Assembly (NCBI GenBank): GCA_028023455.1
Contig: JAQFVV010012402.1
Location: 16,866,935 to 16,930,934 of the forward strand
Direction: 5' to 3'
From: Epiperipatus broadwayi
Lineage: Eukaryota; Onychophora; Udeonychophora; Euonychophora; Peripatidae
Length of the DNA: 64,000 nucleotides
Positions within the stretch are counted from its first letter, which is position 1. Every line of letters begins with the position of its first letter. Below are positions 53,901 to 64,000 of this stretch, piece after piece. Made by a program: the position numbers and the translations under genes. Below the pieces are notes generated by a model. It had not been told where the DNA came from, did not search any database, and saw only the letters and a list, made by a program, of their open reading frames with translations.

Positions 53901-56900
53901 AATTATTAAAATCCTCATTAAGCTCGAAACATGAATCAACACCTGTTCCAGAGGAGATTTTGCTCACATCAGACTCAGGAATGTCAACTGAAACCATTTC
54001 CCCTCCAATTTCTAGTCGCGAACCAATTTCTACTCAACAAAGGACTGTAAAGACATCAATCTTAACCGACATACCTATAACTATATCAAAGACCTCTTCT
54101 GATGTGCCAACTTCTTCACTTACTTCAATTCCTTCACATAAAGAATCTTCATCCCAACCTACCTTAACATCCTCCATTTTTGAAGAAAAATTGCATTCAA
54201 CAGAGACAGATATACTTCCTGATTCACTAACCTCTCAAATTTCTGATTCAAAAATATCAACTTTCTTAACTACTGATAGAGAATTGTATTCTTCCATAAG
54301 TAAATCAGACAGTACATCTTTTACTGGTTCTTCATCTAGTAGAATAAGTTCGGATAAAATATCTACTGCTACTACTGAATCTTCATCACTGCCAATGACG
54401 GCCAGTAGTGAGGGTGGAGTAACAAACACTTACACAGATGTTTCTCCGCATTCTACAGTTGCATCTGTAAGTGAAACAATTCCTGCAATTCTAACACAAG
54501 AGCCCTCGACAACATTTAAATCTAGTAAAACTGAGTTATTAAAAACAACTGAAAGTGGCCCTTCTTCATATGTTTCTGATATATCTGAAAAAACTATAGT
54601 TTCGATGTCACCTTTATCCACACCATTCTCTGAAATGACTAATCCAAGCACATTTAAGTATGTGTCTTCAACAGCAATTGCAACTGAACAAAGAGAAACT
54701 GGTGAGCATTCCACAGAAACAAATACTTATCATAGCGATTCTCTATATTCAATCTTAGAAACTTCTTCCATAACAGAAAGTCTAAATGCAAGTGAAATAT
54801 TTTCTACAATACCAGTATCTTCTTTAACTAGTATGGCTAGTACAGAATTATTAAAATCCTCATTAAGCTCGAAACATGAATCAACACCTGTTCCAGAGGA
54901 GATTTCGCTCACATCAGACTCAGGAATGTCAACTGAAACCATTTCCCCTCCAATTTCTAGTCGCGAACCAACTTCTACTCAACAAAAGACTGTAAAGACA
55001 TCAATCTTAACCGACATACCTATAACTATATCAAAGACCTCTTCTGATGTGCCAACTTCTTCACTTACTTCAATTCCTTCACATAAAGAATCTTCATCCC
55101 AACCTACCTTAACATCCTCCATTTTTGAAGAGAAATTGCATTCAACAGAGACAGATATACTTCCTGATTCACTAACCTCTCAAATTTCTGATTCAAAAAT
55201 ATCAACTTTCTTAACTACTGATAGAGAATTGTATTCTTCCATAAGTAAATCAGACAGTACATCTTTTACTGGTTCTTCATCTAGTAGAATAAGTTCGGAT
55301 AAAATATCTACTGCTACTACTGAATCTTCATCACTGCCAGTGGCGGCCAGTAGTGAGGGTGGAGTAACCAACACTTACACAGATGTTTCTCCACATTCCA
55401 CAGTTGCATCTGTAAGTGAAACAATTCCTGCAATTCTAACACAAGAGCCCTCGACAACATTTAAATCTAGTAAAACTGAGTTATTAAAAACAACTGAAAG
55501 TGGCCCTTCTTCATATGTTTCAGATATATCTGAAAAAAGTATAGTTTCGATGTCACCTTTATCCACACCATTCTCTGAAATGACTAATCCAAGCACATTT
55601 AAGTATGTGTCTTCAACAGCAATTGCAACTGAACAAAGTGAAACTGGTGAGCATTCCACAGAAACAAATACTTATCGTAGTGATTCACTATATACAACAA
55701 TCTTAGAAAGTTCTGCTGCAACAGAAAATCTAAATGCAAGTGAAGTATTTTCTACACCACCAATATCTTCTTTAACTACTATGGCCAGTACAGAATTACT
55801 AAAATCCTCAGTAAGCTCTAAACCTGAAACAATACCTTTTACTGAGAAGATCCTGCTCACATCAGACTCAGTAATGTCAAGTGAAACCATTTCCCCTTCA
55901 ATTTCTAGTCGTGAATCAATTTCTACTCAACAAAGTACTGTAAAGACATCAATCTTAACCCATATACCTATAACGATATCTAAGATCTCTTCCGATGTGC
56001 CAACTTCTTTACTTACTTCAACTTCTTTACATAAGGCATCTTCAGCAGAACCTTCCTTAACATCCTCCATTCCTGAAGACAAATTGCATTCAACAGAGAC
56101 AGATATACTTCCTGATTCAATAACCTCTGAAATTTCTGATTCAAAAATATCAACTTTCTTAACTACTGATAAAGAATTGTATTCTTCCATAAGTAAATCA
56201 GACAGTACTTCTTTTATTGGTTCTTCATCTAGTAGAATAAGTTCGGATAAAATATCAACTGCTTCTACTGAATCATCTTCATCAGTGCCAGTGGCGGCCA
56301 GTAGTGAGGGTAGAGTAACCAACACTTACATAGATGTTTCTCTGCTTTCCACAGATGTATCTGCAAGTGATACCATTTCTGCAATTATAATACAAGAGTC
56401 CTCTACAACATTTAAATCTAGTAAAACTGAATTATTAAAAACAACTGAAAGTGGCCTTTCTTCATATGGTTCAGATATCTCTGAAAAAACTATAGTTTCA
56501 ATGTCACCTTTATCCACACCATTCTCTGAAATGACTAATCCAAGCACATTTAAGTATGTGTCTTCAACAGCAATTGCAACTGAACAAAGTGAAACTGTTG
56601 AGCATTCCACAGAAACAAATACTTATCGTAGTGATTCACTATATACAACAATCTTAGAAAGTTCTTCTGCAACAGAAAGTCTAAATGCAAGTGAAATATT
56701 TTCTACACCACCAATATCTTCTTTAACTACTATGGGCAGTACAGAAATACTAAAATCCTCGGTAACCTCTAAACATGAATCAACACCTTTTACTGAGAAG
56801 ATCCTGCTCACATCAGACTTAGTAATGGCAAGTGAAACCATTTCACCTCCAATTTCTAGTAGCGAATCAATTTCTACTCAACAAAGTACTGTAAAGCCAT

Positions 56901-58115
56901 CAATCTTAACTCACAATCCTATAACTATATCAAAGAGCACTTCTGACATGCCAACATCTTCATTTAGTTCAACACCTTCGCATAAAGAATCTTCATCAGA
57001 ACCTTCCTTCACATCCTCCATTCCTGAAGATAAATTGCATTCAACAGAGTCTGATATACTTCCTTATTCAATAACATCTGAAATTTCTGATTCAAAAATA
57101 TCAACTTTATTAACCCCTGATAGAGAATTGTATTCTTCCATAAGTCAATCAGATAGTACACCTTTTACTGGTCCTTCATCTACTAAAATAAATTGTGAAA
57201 CAATATCTACTACTACTACTGAATCATCTTCAGCAGTGCCAGTTGTGGCCACCACAGATCGTAGAGTGAGCAACACTTACGTAGATGTTGTTTCTGCACA
57301 TTTCACAGATGCACCTGCAACTGAAACCATTCCTGCAAGTGTAACACATGAGTCCTCCCCTACTTTTATATCTAGTAAAACTGATTTATTCATAACAACA
57401 GAAAGTGGCATTTCTTCATATGTTTCAGATATTTCTGAAAGAACTATAGGTTCAAAGTCTTCTTTATCATCATCACTCTCTGAAATTAGTAATCCAAGCA
57501 CATTTGAATATGTGCCTTCAACAGCAAGTGCAACTGAACAAAGTGAAACTGGTGGGTATTCCACAGAAACAAATACTTACGATAGTGATTCACCATTTTC
57601 AACAATCTTAGGAAGTTCTTCTGTAACAGAAAGTCTAAATGCAAGTGAAATATTTTCTGCACCACCAATATCTTCTTTAACTACTATTGCCAGTACAGGA
57701 TCTCTTGTGCCAATCAGCCTTCACAATGCAACTTCACTGCTGTCAACTGTTTCTTCAATTAGTTCTTCATACATGATAACGGACCAATCCACTTATGAAA
57801 CCTCTTCATCTTCACATCAGTTGTCAACATTCCATAATTTTACTTCCACACAAAATTTTACTACTCTTAAACCTACAACATCACTTTTCATAACTACTCC
57901 CTCTTCTCTTTCATCGACCTCTCCAATAAACCCTTTACCTATTACTACTGCAATGTCAACAATTTTGCAAGGAGGTTTTTTTTGTGACCCCCAAAATAAT
58001 AAAGGTTGTAATCCTTTATTTAATGAAAGGTGCATTAGAAGAAATGGAATTTATTATTGTTCTTGTCTTCGTGGATTTTCTAGAAGAAATAGTACATTTG
58101 ATCAGATGTGTTATG
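23975..58115 (+). CDS. Giant mucin-like Ser/Thr-rich tandem-repeat protein, single internal exon ending in an EGF-like domain
   Basis: Seen: one coding frame runs through the whole stretch if four +1 insertions (near 30,150, 32,685, 39,241 and 43,401) are discounted. Without them the exon is 34,137 nt, 11,379 codons. There is no in-frame ATG near the left end; the open frame starts at a TAA at 23,947 and meets a splice acceptor ending at 23,974 (TTTTATATAG). The right end is a GTAATT donor at 58,116. Both boundaries fall in phase 1. Layout: acidic, polar leader (to about 24,900) with a 14-aa triplication; about 34 units of about 315 aa; a Ser/Thr-rich tail; an EGF-like domain (57,983-58,111). 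The units are about 42% Ser+Thr, lack cysteine and hold one N-A-S sequon each. Known: such compositions are typical of heavily O-glycosylated extracellular mucins or adhesins. Inferred: secreted or membrane-anchored glycoprotein. Signal peptide, start and C-terminal exons are not seen; orthology is unrecognised. Confidence 0.88.
24397..24522 (+). repeat. Triplicated 42-bp (14-aa) coding minirepeat
   Basis: Three in-frame copies of TAIAMKSTDARLES; the third copy reads TAIV and ends AGLDK. Copies 1 and 2 are identical at the DNA level, so the event is recent. It lies in the non-repetitive leader, upstream of the 945-bp array, and shares no period with it. Confidence 0.93.
30145..30155 (+). other. 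Frameshift 1: +1 insertion in the repeat array
   Basis: The unit reads CAATTCTTAGAAAC where other units read either CAATTCTAGAAAC or CAATCTTAGAAAC. The extra base moves the frame from +1 to +2, and the old frame stops at 30,190-30,192. The 14-base string is exactly a superposition of the two known variants, which points to consensus merging and not to a real mutation. Confidence 0.85.
32681..32694 (+). other. Frameshift 2: +1 insertion in the repeat array
   Basis: CCGCCACTCCACAG (14 nt) occurs where other units have CCGCATTCCACAG or, at 34,575, CCGCCACTCACAG (13 nt each). The string combines both variants and shifts the frame from +2 to +3; the old frame stops at 32,708-32,710. A probable assembly or polishing error between non-identical repeat copies. 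Confidence 0.85.
39237..39246 (+). other. Frameshift 3: +1 C insertion in the repeat array
   Basis: GAATCCTTCATC is seen where neighbours have GAATCTTCATC (ESSSLP units) or GAATCATCTTCATC (ESSSSLP units). The added C moves the frame from +3 to +1 and sits exactly at the codon-indel site that distinguishes 945-bp from 948-bp units. A consensus error is the most likely reading. Confidence 0.8.
43398..43406 (+). other. Frameshift 4: +1 insertion in the repeat array
   Basis: CAATCTCTAGAAAC occurs at the same repeat position as frameshift 1. It is the other possible superposition of CAATTCTAG and CAATCTTAG. The frame moves from +1 to +2, and the old frame stops at 43,441-43,443. Confidence 0.85.
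45955..45974 (+). other. Illumina TruSeq adapter sequence embedded in the assembly
   Basis: The 20 bases ACACGACGCTCTTCCGATCT are the 3' end of the standard Illumina read-1 adapter. They replace about 13 bases of the repeat unit (the codons for SETIP) with a net gain of 6 bases. The frame therefore survives and the protein acquires the spurious residues HDALPIS. Clean repeat sequence flanks both sides, so this is untrimmed read sequence used in gap filling. Confidence 0.97.
57700..57982 (+). other. Non-repeat Ser/Thr-rich linker between the array and the EGF-like domain
   Basis: After the last diverged unit the protein continues for about 94 residues of Ser, Thr, Pro and Asn-rich sequence with no 315-aa register. 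It includes possible N-glycosylation sequons (N-A-T, N-F-T twice). It has no cysteine and no predicted helix. It is a plausible O-glycosylated spacer and is unique sequence suitable for anchoring the array. Confidence 0.75.
57983..58111 (+). other. EGF-like domain at the end of the giant exon
   Basis: Six cysteines are spaced C-x7-C-x7-C-x8-C-x-C-x14-C, with a Gly-Phe after the fifth cysteine (CLRGF). This is the hallmark C-x-C...GF arrangement of EGF folds with 1-3, 2-4, 5-6 disulfides. They are the only cysteines apparent in the whole exon, so the repeats are an unfolded, disulfide-free stalk and this is the first folded module. In mucins and adhesins an EGF module after a Ser/Thr stalk often precedes a SEA or transmembrane segment. 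Nothing of that kind was identified downstream within the window. Confidence 0.85.
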
Positions 58116-58121
58116 GTAATT
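58113..58121 (+). other. Predicted 5' splice site (donor) of the giant exon
   Basis: ATG|GTAATT directly follows the sixth cysteine codon of the EGF-like domain, after Tyr and one base of the next codon. This gives a phase-1 intron, the usual phase at EGF-module borders. Reading through instead adds a low-complexity tail rich in Tyr, Ile, Asn and Lys, to a TAA at 58,172-58,174. Such a tail is unlike the rest of the protein, so splicing is preferred. Confidence 0.6.
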
Positions 58122-60559
58122 ACATATATATATATAATATAGTAAATATCAAAATAATTAAATATATGATGTAAAAATTATAATTATAACTTTATACTAC
58201 TATTTGATAAACAATAATTTAACCAATTAAAAAAAAAATTATTTAGCTAAACCTAATTAATTGGTTTAATTTCTGAGTAACTTAATAACAATATTTATTT
58301 TAATTGATTATATATATACACACATACATTCTTTATTATGTTAAAATATGATAAAATTAAGATTTTTCCTGGGCTACAAACATAAATGCCCTATTATCCA
58401 AGTTCATCTGTATATATATACTAATGTTTCAACTGGGTCACACTGGCCATCAATTGGATGAATATTATAAAAACATTTGTAGAAACACTACATACATTGA
58501 CCTACAACAAGATTTAAAAGTTCTATCGGTAGAAACCAGTTAGAAATAATAATCAGACATTATTTAGATTAATGGGTTTTTAAAATACCTTCTATTTGGA
58601 AGAATTTTTAAAAAATCTATTAACCTCATAGCATAAGTGACCGTGTCAGGACGTTCATGGTTTGAAATCGCTTGAAAATGGCCACTTTTTGAGCTATGGT
58701 AATGTTTTTACACTTACTTTAAGCCCTGTAGAATCATTTTACAAGTAAAAAATCAATAAGAAGCTACAACAAAGAAAAAAGGCAGGCTTTCCTAAATGCT
58801 GATTGGTTGGTATGTATTTCGGATAATAGAAGAGCATCTGCCAATAATTTTCACCGCTCCAACTTCTGTTTTGACTTTGAAAATAAAAATTAATGTCTTA
58901 GAATCTTTTTTTAATTATTTTTCATACATATTATAAATTATTTTTATAAAATATGCTGAAAATATAATCATTTTAGAAAATAGTAAGATTTTAATAAAGA
59001 ATTATATACTTTTACAGGAGTGTAAATTAGTTCTTCCACTAACGAATATTTTTATAATTATAAGTAGAAATTTTTTTTTAAAAAAACTTTCGTTCACTTT
59101 CATAGTCTGACAAATTATTAATATACTTTTTAGGAATGAAATTAAAATGAATATAATATTAAAATATGAACATATTTTTAGAACTGAGTTTGTTAATTGA
59201 CCAATCAAAAGTTATAAAACTTTAATTCACTTGGCCAATGAAAATTTAAAAAAAAAAATTTCAAGAAAAAGGTTAATCTAAATAATTTCTGATTTTTACT
59301 ATTTCTACATATTTTTTATTGATAGAACTTTCAATTTTATTGTATATCAATGTTAACAATGCCCTTACAGCTATTTTTAGAAAATTCATTCATTATCCAG
59401 CTAATGGCTGATATGATTCTTCCAAAACTTCAGTGTATACATTTTTGATACAATAAATTATACACAGATAAACCCAGATAATATGTCACATATATATATC
59501 AAATACATAATTATTAAAATGGAATAAGTTCATTTTTGAATTTTTATAATATTCACATTATCTAGCAAAGTCACTAATACAGAATGTTATATTTATATAT
59601 AAATAGAATATAAATATACACACATGATTATCTAGCCTTTCAGGATTAAATTATTAACATATTTATTACTCTTTTTTATAATGCTATTTTATATATTGAC
59701 CTGTATTATACTGTATATATTGTAGCCCTTTGGTTTATTCCATCTATAAACCAAATATAATAAAATGAAGTAATTGTGGAATTTTTTTTTTTTTTTTTTG
59801 CTATAAGAAAAGTTAAGTTTTATTTGAGAAAGTAATGGCTATATTAGTTCAAAAATAACGTATATAGAGACAGTTTGTGTTTGTATAAAATGTAGTTAGC
59901 ATTATTTAATGCAGGGGGGATGATTGATTTTTTTTTTACCAATATAATAATTCAGGAATAAATATTTATATGACTAGGATAAAGTCTTGTGAATTTGATA
60001 TCTATTATTAAAGAGTTGAGGATTAAAATTGAATTGATTGTCAGTAGCTTTGGTTGACAGTTTCTTTCTGGAGAATAAGTTTGAAGTTATGGGAGATTAT
60101 GGTGAATGTTTATGTTTATGATTATCAGAAATTATAATTGATTTTATGCTTGTAATTATAAGAAATTATGATGGATATTTATGTTCATATAGTCTGAATA
60201 ATCAGTTTTCTATAACATGTCTGCACAGGTATGTATGTGTGATACAGATATATGGGTTTGATTTTTTTTCTTTCCTTTATAGAAACTGACATAATTTTTT
60301 TAAATTATTAAAAATGTAAATCTAAATAAGAAATTATTTAGATTAAATGAATGTAGCCTTTGTTTGACCAAAAAAGTGTTAGCAAGCTTATGTTTTCAAT
60401 TATATCTTCTTTAACTAATTTTCCATAAATTAATCGACAATGTGTTAATTAAAGAGATCTGGTTGCAGATCAGACAAAGTTGTTAAAAAGGTAACACTTT
60501 AGAAAGTTATTTTTCATTCTGAGTGGGGATTTTTTAATTAGACTTGAAGAGGAACCACT

Positions 60560-60571
60560 GGGGGGGGGGGG
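60560..60571 (+). repeat. G12 homopolymer
   Basis: Uninterrupted run of 12 G in AT-rich DNA 3' of the giant exon. Confidence 0.9.
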
Positions 60572-61170
60572 TTTAACATGTGTTTTCTTTTTTTTCCTTC
60601 ACTCTATAAAAAGTGACTGGAGAAAGTGAAAAAGAACTTTTTTGCTAATTGAGAACAACGGGCTAACTAAGAATTAATCTCCAAGTTTTTTTTTTAAAAA
60701 TTTCTTTCTCAGAATTTAATAATGCATTTAAGTTTTATAGTAGACCAAAATATGAATTTCTAATTCATCCATAAATGGTGCATATCTCTTTTTCTCAAAT
60801 TAATTATGAAGAAGTCAACTTTTGATAAGATATTTTCTGCTGAATATCACAATTTATCCAGTCTGCTTATAAAATTTCCTGCAAGGAGAGAATTGTCAAA
60901 TTTTTTTTATCAAATTAAAAGACCAATTCAGATTATAATAATTATTTGGCTGTTTAAAATTCGTTTAAAACAACTGCAGCAATCTTCTGTATAATGTTTT
61001 ACAAAGTTAATTCATGTTAGTAATCAGAAACTGCTTATTGCCTATAAGTTGAACCTTTAAATGGAAAAAAAAAGAAGAAAGGAAAACAAAGTGAATTCAA
61101 ATCCAGGAAGAACTCATCAAATGGAAGGTAACCAACAGAACTTTTTTAAAATTTATTAACTATCCTGTAG

Positions 61171-61216
61171 CTACATTTTGATTTAAAATAACTCTACATT
61201 TTGATTTAAAATAACT
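61171..61216 (+). repeat. 23-bp tandem duplication
   Basis: CTACATTTTGATTTAAAATAACT is present twice in direct succession with no differences, a replication-slippage type event in the 3' flank of the giant exon. Confidence 0.85.
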
Positions 61217-63077
61217 ATCTACGTTTTTTATCTATCTTGATTCAAATGACTGTGCGTTCTATACACATTTAATTAAAATAACTGTCTGATGTGCAATTAT
61301 ATAGCTATCTCAAGTAAAATGAACTGAATATATTAATTGATGATGGACAGTGGAAGGAAAAGACATTTAAAGAGACTATCTGTAATGTTGATATTTATTC
61401 TTTATTTTATTTCGTTTATATAATATGTCATTTGTTTTTTTTTATTATATTTCATTTTGTTTATATGCTATGTCACACTCTAATCACTAGATTATTTAAT
61501 TTAATATTTTGTTTATGTTTAAAATGTTTGAAGGAAAGAAAGGAAAATGATTTTGATACCATTTAAGTATAGATGCTCACGTAAATTTAGACTTAAAAGT
61601 AAAGAGAGAAATGATATAAATATTTTATTATTCTTAACAAAATTTTAATTTGTGCTTAATATTAAATGTGAAGAGGGAGGGGATGGTCGTATAAAACCCA
61701 TTATTATGCTGTGAGTGTTGATCTGTTATTAATATAAATATTGGGTATGTTGTTGGCTTGACTGGTTAAAATTGAAATAATTCATATATGTATTGATTTG
61801 GGATCTGGTTAGTCTTTGTCATTTATCTAGGCTGGAATCGATGTATGTGTGGGCATATTTAAAGCTATAAATGCTTGTCATTACTAATGTAAAGTAATCC
61901 TACCACCCTACAGATGGGAAATAGCTGTCTCATAATTTAATTACCATGGCAGTCGGAGATGACTGAGTTTCACTCCATTTATTTGTTAAGATATGGAATT
62001 ATTGATAAAGTTACTGTTTAAGTGTAGAAATGTTTTGCATGCCAATATAGAGAATAGGTGTCTAAGAGAAGCTCTTTACACGATTCTGGATCTTAAGAAA
62101 AGATCTCTCTCTCTGGCTCAAGCAAATAGTTTAAGTTTGAAGTTGATACTGTTGTTGTTGTTTTTAATTTCCCTTATCAAGACGTGGCTGTGTGCGCGTT
62201 ATAGATACTGCATGGTGATGTGGGATATGAAGAGAGTTTTTCTTATGTGGGACAGAATAAAGTTGCCCTGAAAGGATAAGGATTCAGTCAGATGTATATG
62301 TATGATGAAGAATGACAAAGATTTTAATTAATAAACTAACCGATCTGTATTGATTTTTTTTTTGAATGATGGTAAATTGAGGTCGTCAAGCTGAGTGGAC
62401 ATACTGACATATTAAGATATATACAGTCAAAAAATGTAAAGATCTGACAAGCATGAATGTAAAAGTGTGGGTTTTGAATTTAAACCCGTTTGCAGAATTA
62501 GTAGGGTAATTTTATGACATATAATCCTTTTTCATTAGAAATGTGAAAATTATTGCTTGATAAAATGATTTAGAAATTTAAGATTATTTCACATTGCTAG
62601 TTAGAATAATTGAAACGAATATACTATTTTGGAATAGTCCAATGGACAATGTTTACAATAAAAAGGGGGGGAAGTAGAAATTTGTAGGTTTTCTTCTCTT
62701 TCAAGATAAGTTTTCTTAAAGCTAAAATATCCGGAATTCTGTTTCCAGCGTTTGTATTTATTATTATTATTAATTATTTATTTAATAAATGAATGGGTCA
62801 AAACAAGAAGTGAGTCATCCAAGAAATTAGTTAACTCAAACATGTATTTGAATAATAGTCCTGAATAGATCAGAAGCATATATTTGTGTAACAATATTAT
62901 AATTTAGTGTGTTTTTATTTTAATCTTTATCATTATTATTTCATGTAATAAAGTTTTATTATTGTTATAAGATTATATTGTGTTTTGTGTTTTGGTGTTT
63001 CAAATATCTCCAGAATCTATATATCCAGCACCTATATTTAAGGTAATATTAGTTCATATTTAAATTTAATTATTCAT

Positions 63078-63245
63078 TTTCTATTGATAATTTATTTCCA
63101 AGATCGATTTGCAGTAGTCATTATCATATTGTTTCCATATTCGATTCACATAGTTAATTTTATATTGATAATTTATTTCCATGATTGATTTACAGTATTA
63201 ATTTTGTCTTGAATATTTCTATATTCGATTAATATAATTCATTTT
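63078..63245 (+). repeat. Degenerate tandem repeat of about 80 bp
   Basis: TTGATAATTTATTTCCA occurs at about 63,084 and again about 80 bp later. It is followed each time by a GAT.GATTTRCAGTA block and a TTTC.ATATTCGATT block. AT-rich and non-coding. Confidence 0.55.
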
Positions 63246-64000
63246 ATATAAGTCATTTTATAGACTTCATTTTCACATAATTTATTGTTATAATTAATTT
63301 GCCTAATCTAATTTATGATTATTTCCGTAATTTACTTTCATAAGTAAATTTTGATTGATTTATCTGATTAATGTCCATGGTTTACTTCCATAGTTTACTT
63401 TAGCAAAATAAAATTATTAAGGTTATTAATTAAAATAGATTAGAAATAATAGAATAAAATGACAGGGAATAGTTGAGTTAAGTTTAACAAATTTAATCTT
63501 TTGATTCATTGTAATGTTGTGAATATTGGGAGCAGACATAAAATCCCTTTCCTGCTCTCGGTGTTTAGAGTGATTCCCACTATTGAACTTGTATTAAAAT
63601 TTATTTTAGCATATATGGGATCATATCCATTACAGTGTAATCACTTATATGGGCACCTCTTGACAGATCTAGACCTTGAGAAAGAGCAGTTCAATTATTA
63701 GTCTAAGAGCTAGTTTGGAAGTCAAGTAGCTTATTATAACAACATTATTATACTATAATAAATTATTCTACTATTATAAAATAGGGATCATGAATTGATA
63801 GTTGATCTAAAGATATATGTGTGTTAGAGAAATAAGATTAGGGATTCTCAGATTAGAGAACATAACACAGACATTCCGTGTTATATAATTGTGGCTATTG
63901 AAAGTGATAGATGCTGAGAACGAAAAATAAAGTAATGGGATTAAATGGGGAGGATTTATTTGTGATAAATTTTATCTAGTACTAAATTAAATAATGATTT

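Larger units (their letters stand above)
24908..57700 (+). repeat. Coding tandem-repeat array, about 34 units of about 945 bp
   Basis: The landmark motif ETNTYHSDS recurs 35 times (first near 25,387, last near 57,571). The mean spacing is about 947 bp, giving 34 intervals plus a truncated, diverged leading unit from about 24,908. The usual period is 945 bp, with 948-bp units carrying an extra Ser in ESSSLP and one 942-bp unit near 28,400 that lacks one Glu codon. Units from about 27,290 to 55,670 are nearly identical at the DNA level. The first two and last two to three units are clearly diverged and keep extra residues (for example TTILESS in place of SILETSS). This is the pattern expected when unequal exchange or gene conversion homogenises the centre of an array faster than its edges. 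Confidence 0.95.
58116..64000 (+). other. AT-rich presumed intron or intergenic DNA 3' of the giant exon
   Basis: Holds a TATATATAC-ACACATACAT microsatellite near 58,310, a T19-20 run near 59,783, a G12 tract at 60,560-60,571 and short tandem repeats. The longest open frames (60,806-60,994 and 61,993-62,271) have no domain or splice support. No second EGF, SEA or transmembrane exon of the giant gene was recognised. Confidence 0.55.

Noticed and set aside
27066-57564. Dozens of recurring minus-strand open frames of 64, 70 and 94 codons across the array
   Set aside because: They repeat with the 945-bp unit and mirror the sense codons (Ser/Thr-rich sense gives frames rich in Val, Leu, Ser and Glu in antisense). 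They change only when the sense unit changes and have no splice, start or domain support. They are shadows of the giant exon.
24908-57700. Satellite DNA or CRISPR-like array
   Set aside because: The units are 945 bp, maintain a coding frame and encode mucin-like sequence; there is no spacer-repeat alternation.
61993-62271. 92-codon frame with a hydrophobic stretch as a transmembrane exon of the giant gene
   Set aside because: The hydrophobic stretch near its middle is suggestive, but there is no convincing acceptor and donor pair, the downstream sequence has no domain, and AT-rich DNA yields such frames by chance.

Overview
The window looks like about 64 kb of nuclear DNA from an animal, probably an invertebrate. 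It is very AT-rich outside the coding region. It contains spliced-gene signals (phase-1 introns around an EGF-like module) and layered, decayed retrotransposon and DNA-transposon relics, with no bacterial-style gene packing. The mixture (Penelope-like element, tRNA-derived SINE, Ty3/gypsy relics, pogo/Tigger relic, TATA/ACAT microsatellites) would suit a mollusc such as a cephalopod or a chelicerate, but the sequence does not settle the taxon.

Region 1 (1-23,974) is gene-poor repeat graveyard. At least five decayed copies of one Ty3/gypsy-like family lie on the minus strand (about 1.9-4.6, 5.2-7.6, 7.6-8.6, 10.3-10.5 continued at 15.3-15.5, and 16.6-18.9 kb). A SINE with a perfect 15-bp target-site duplication sits at 9,614-9,740. 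One gypsy relic is split by a pogo/Tigger DNA transposon (11,187-15,313), which is itself interrupted by a Penelope-like element (11,331-14,569) with pseudo-LTRs. Another gypsy relic is split by a 0.7-kb foldback insert (17,006-17,719). No intact host gene was recognised here.

Region 2 (23,975-58,115) is the main object: one giant + strand exon of about 34.1 kb. It encodes a Ser/Thr-rich, mucin-like protein built from about 34 tandem units of about 945 bp (315 aa) and ends in a six-cysteine EGF-like domain. Both boundaries fit phase-1 splice sites, so the exon is a symmetric 1-1 module of about 11,379 codons. The true start codon, any signal peptide and the C-terminal exons are not visible. 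The central 30 units are nearly identical and carry higher-order (5-unit and 3-unit) patterns; the edge units are diverged.

The array also carries assembly scars. Four single-base insertions shift the frame, three of them exactly at sites where repeat copies differ, and a 20-nt Illumina adapter is embedded at 45,955-45,974. The four shifts should be read as probable consensus errors, and the copy number as provisional.

Region 3 (58,116-64,000) is AT-rich presumed intron or intergenic DNA, with simple repeats, a G12 tract and short tandem duplications but no supportable gene.
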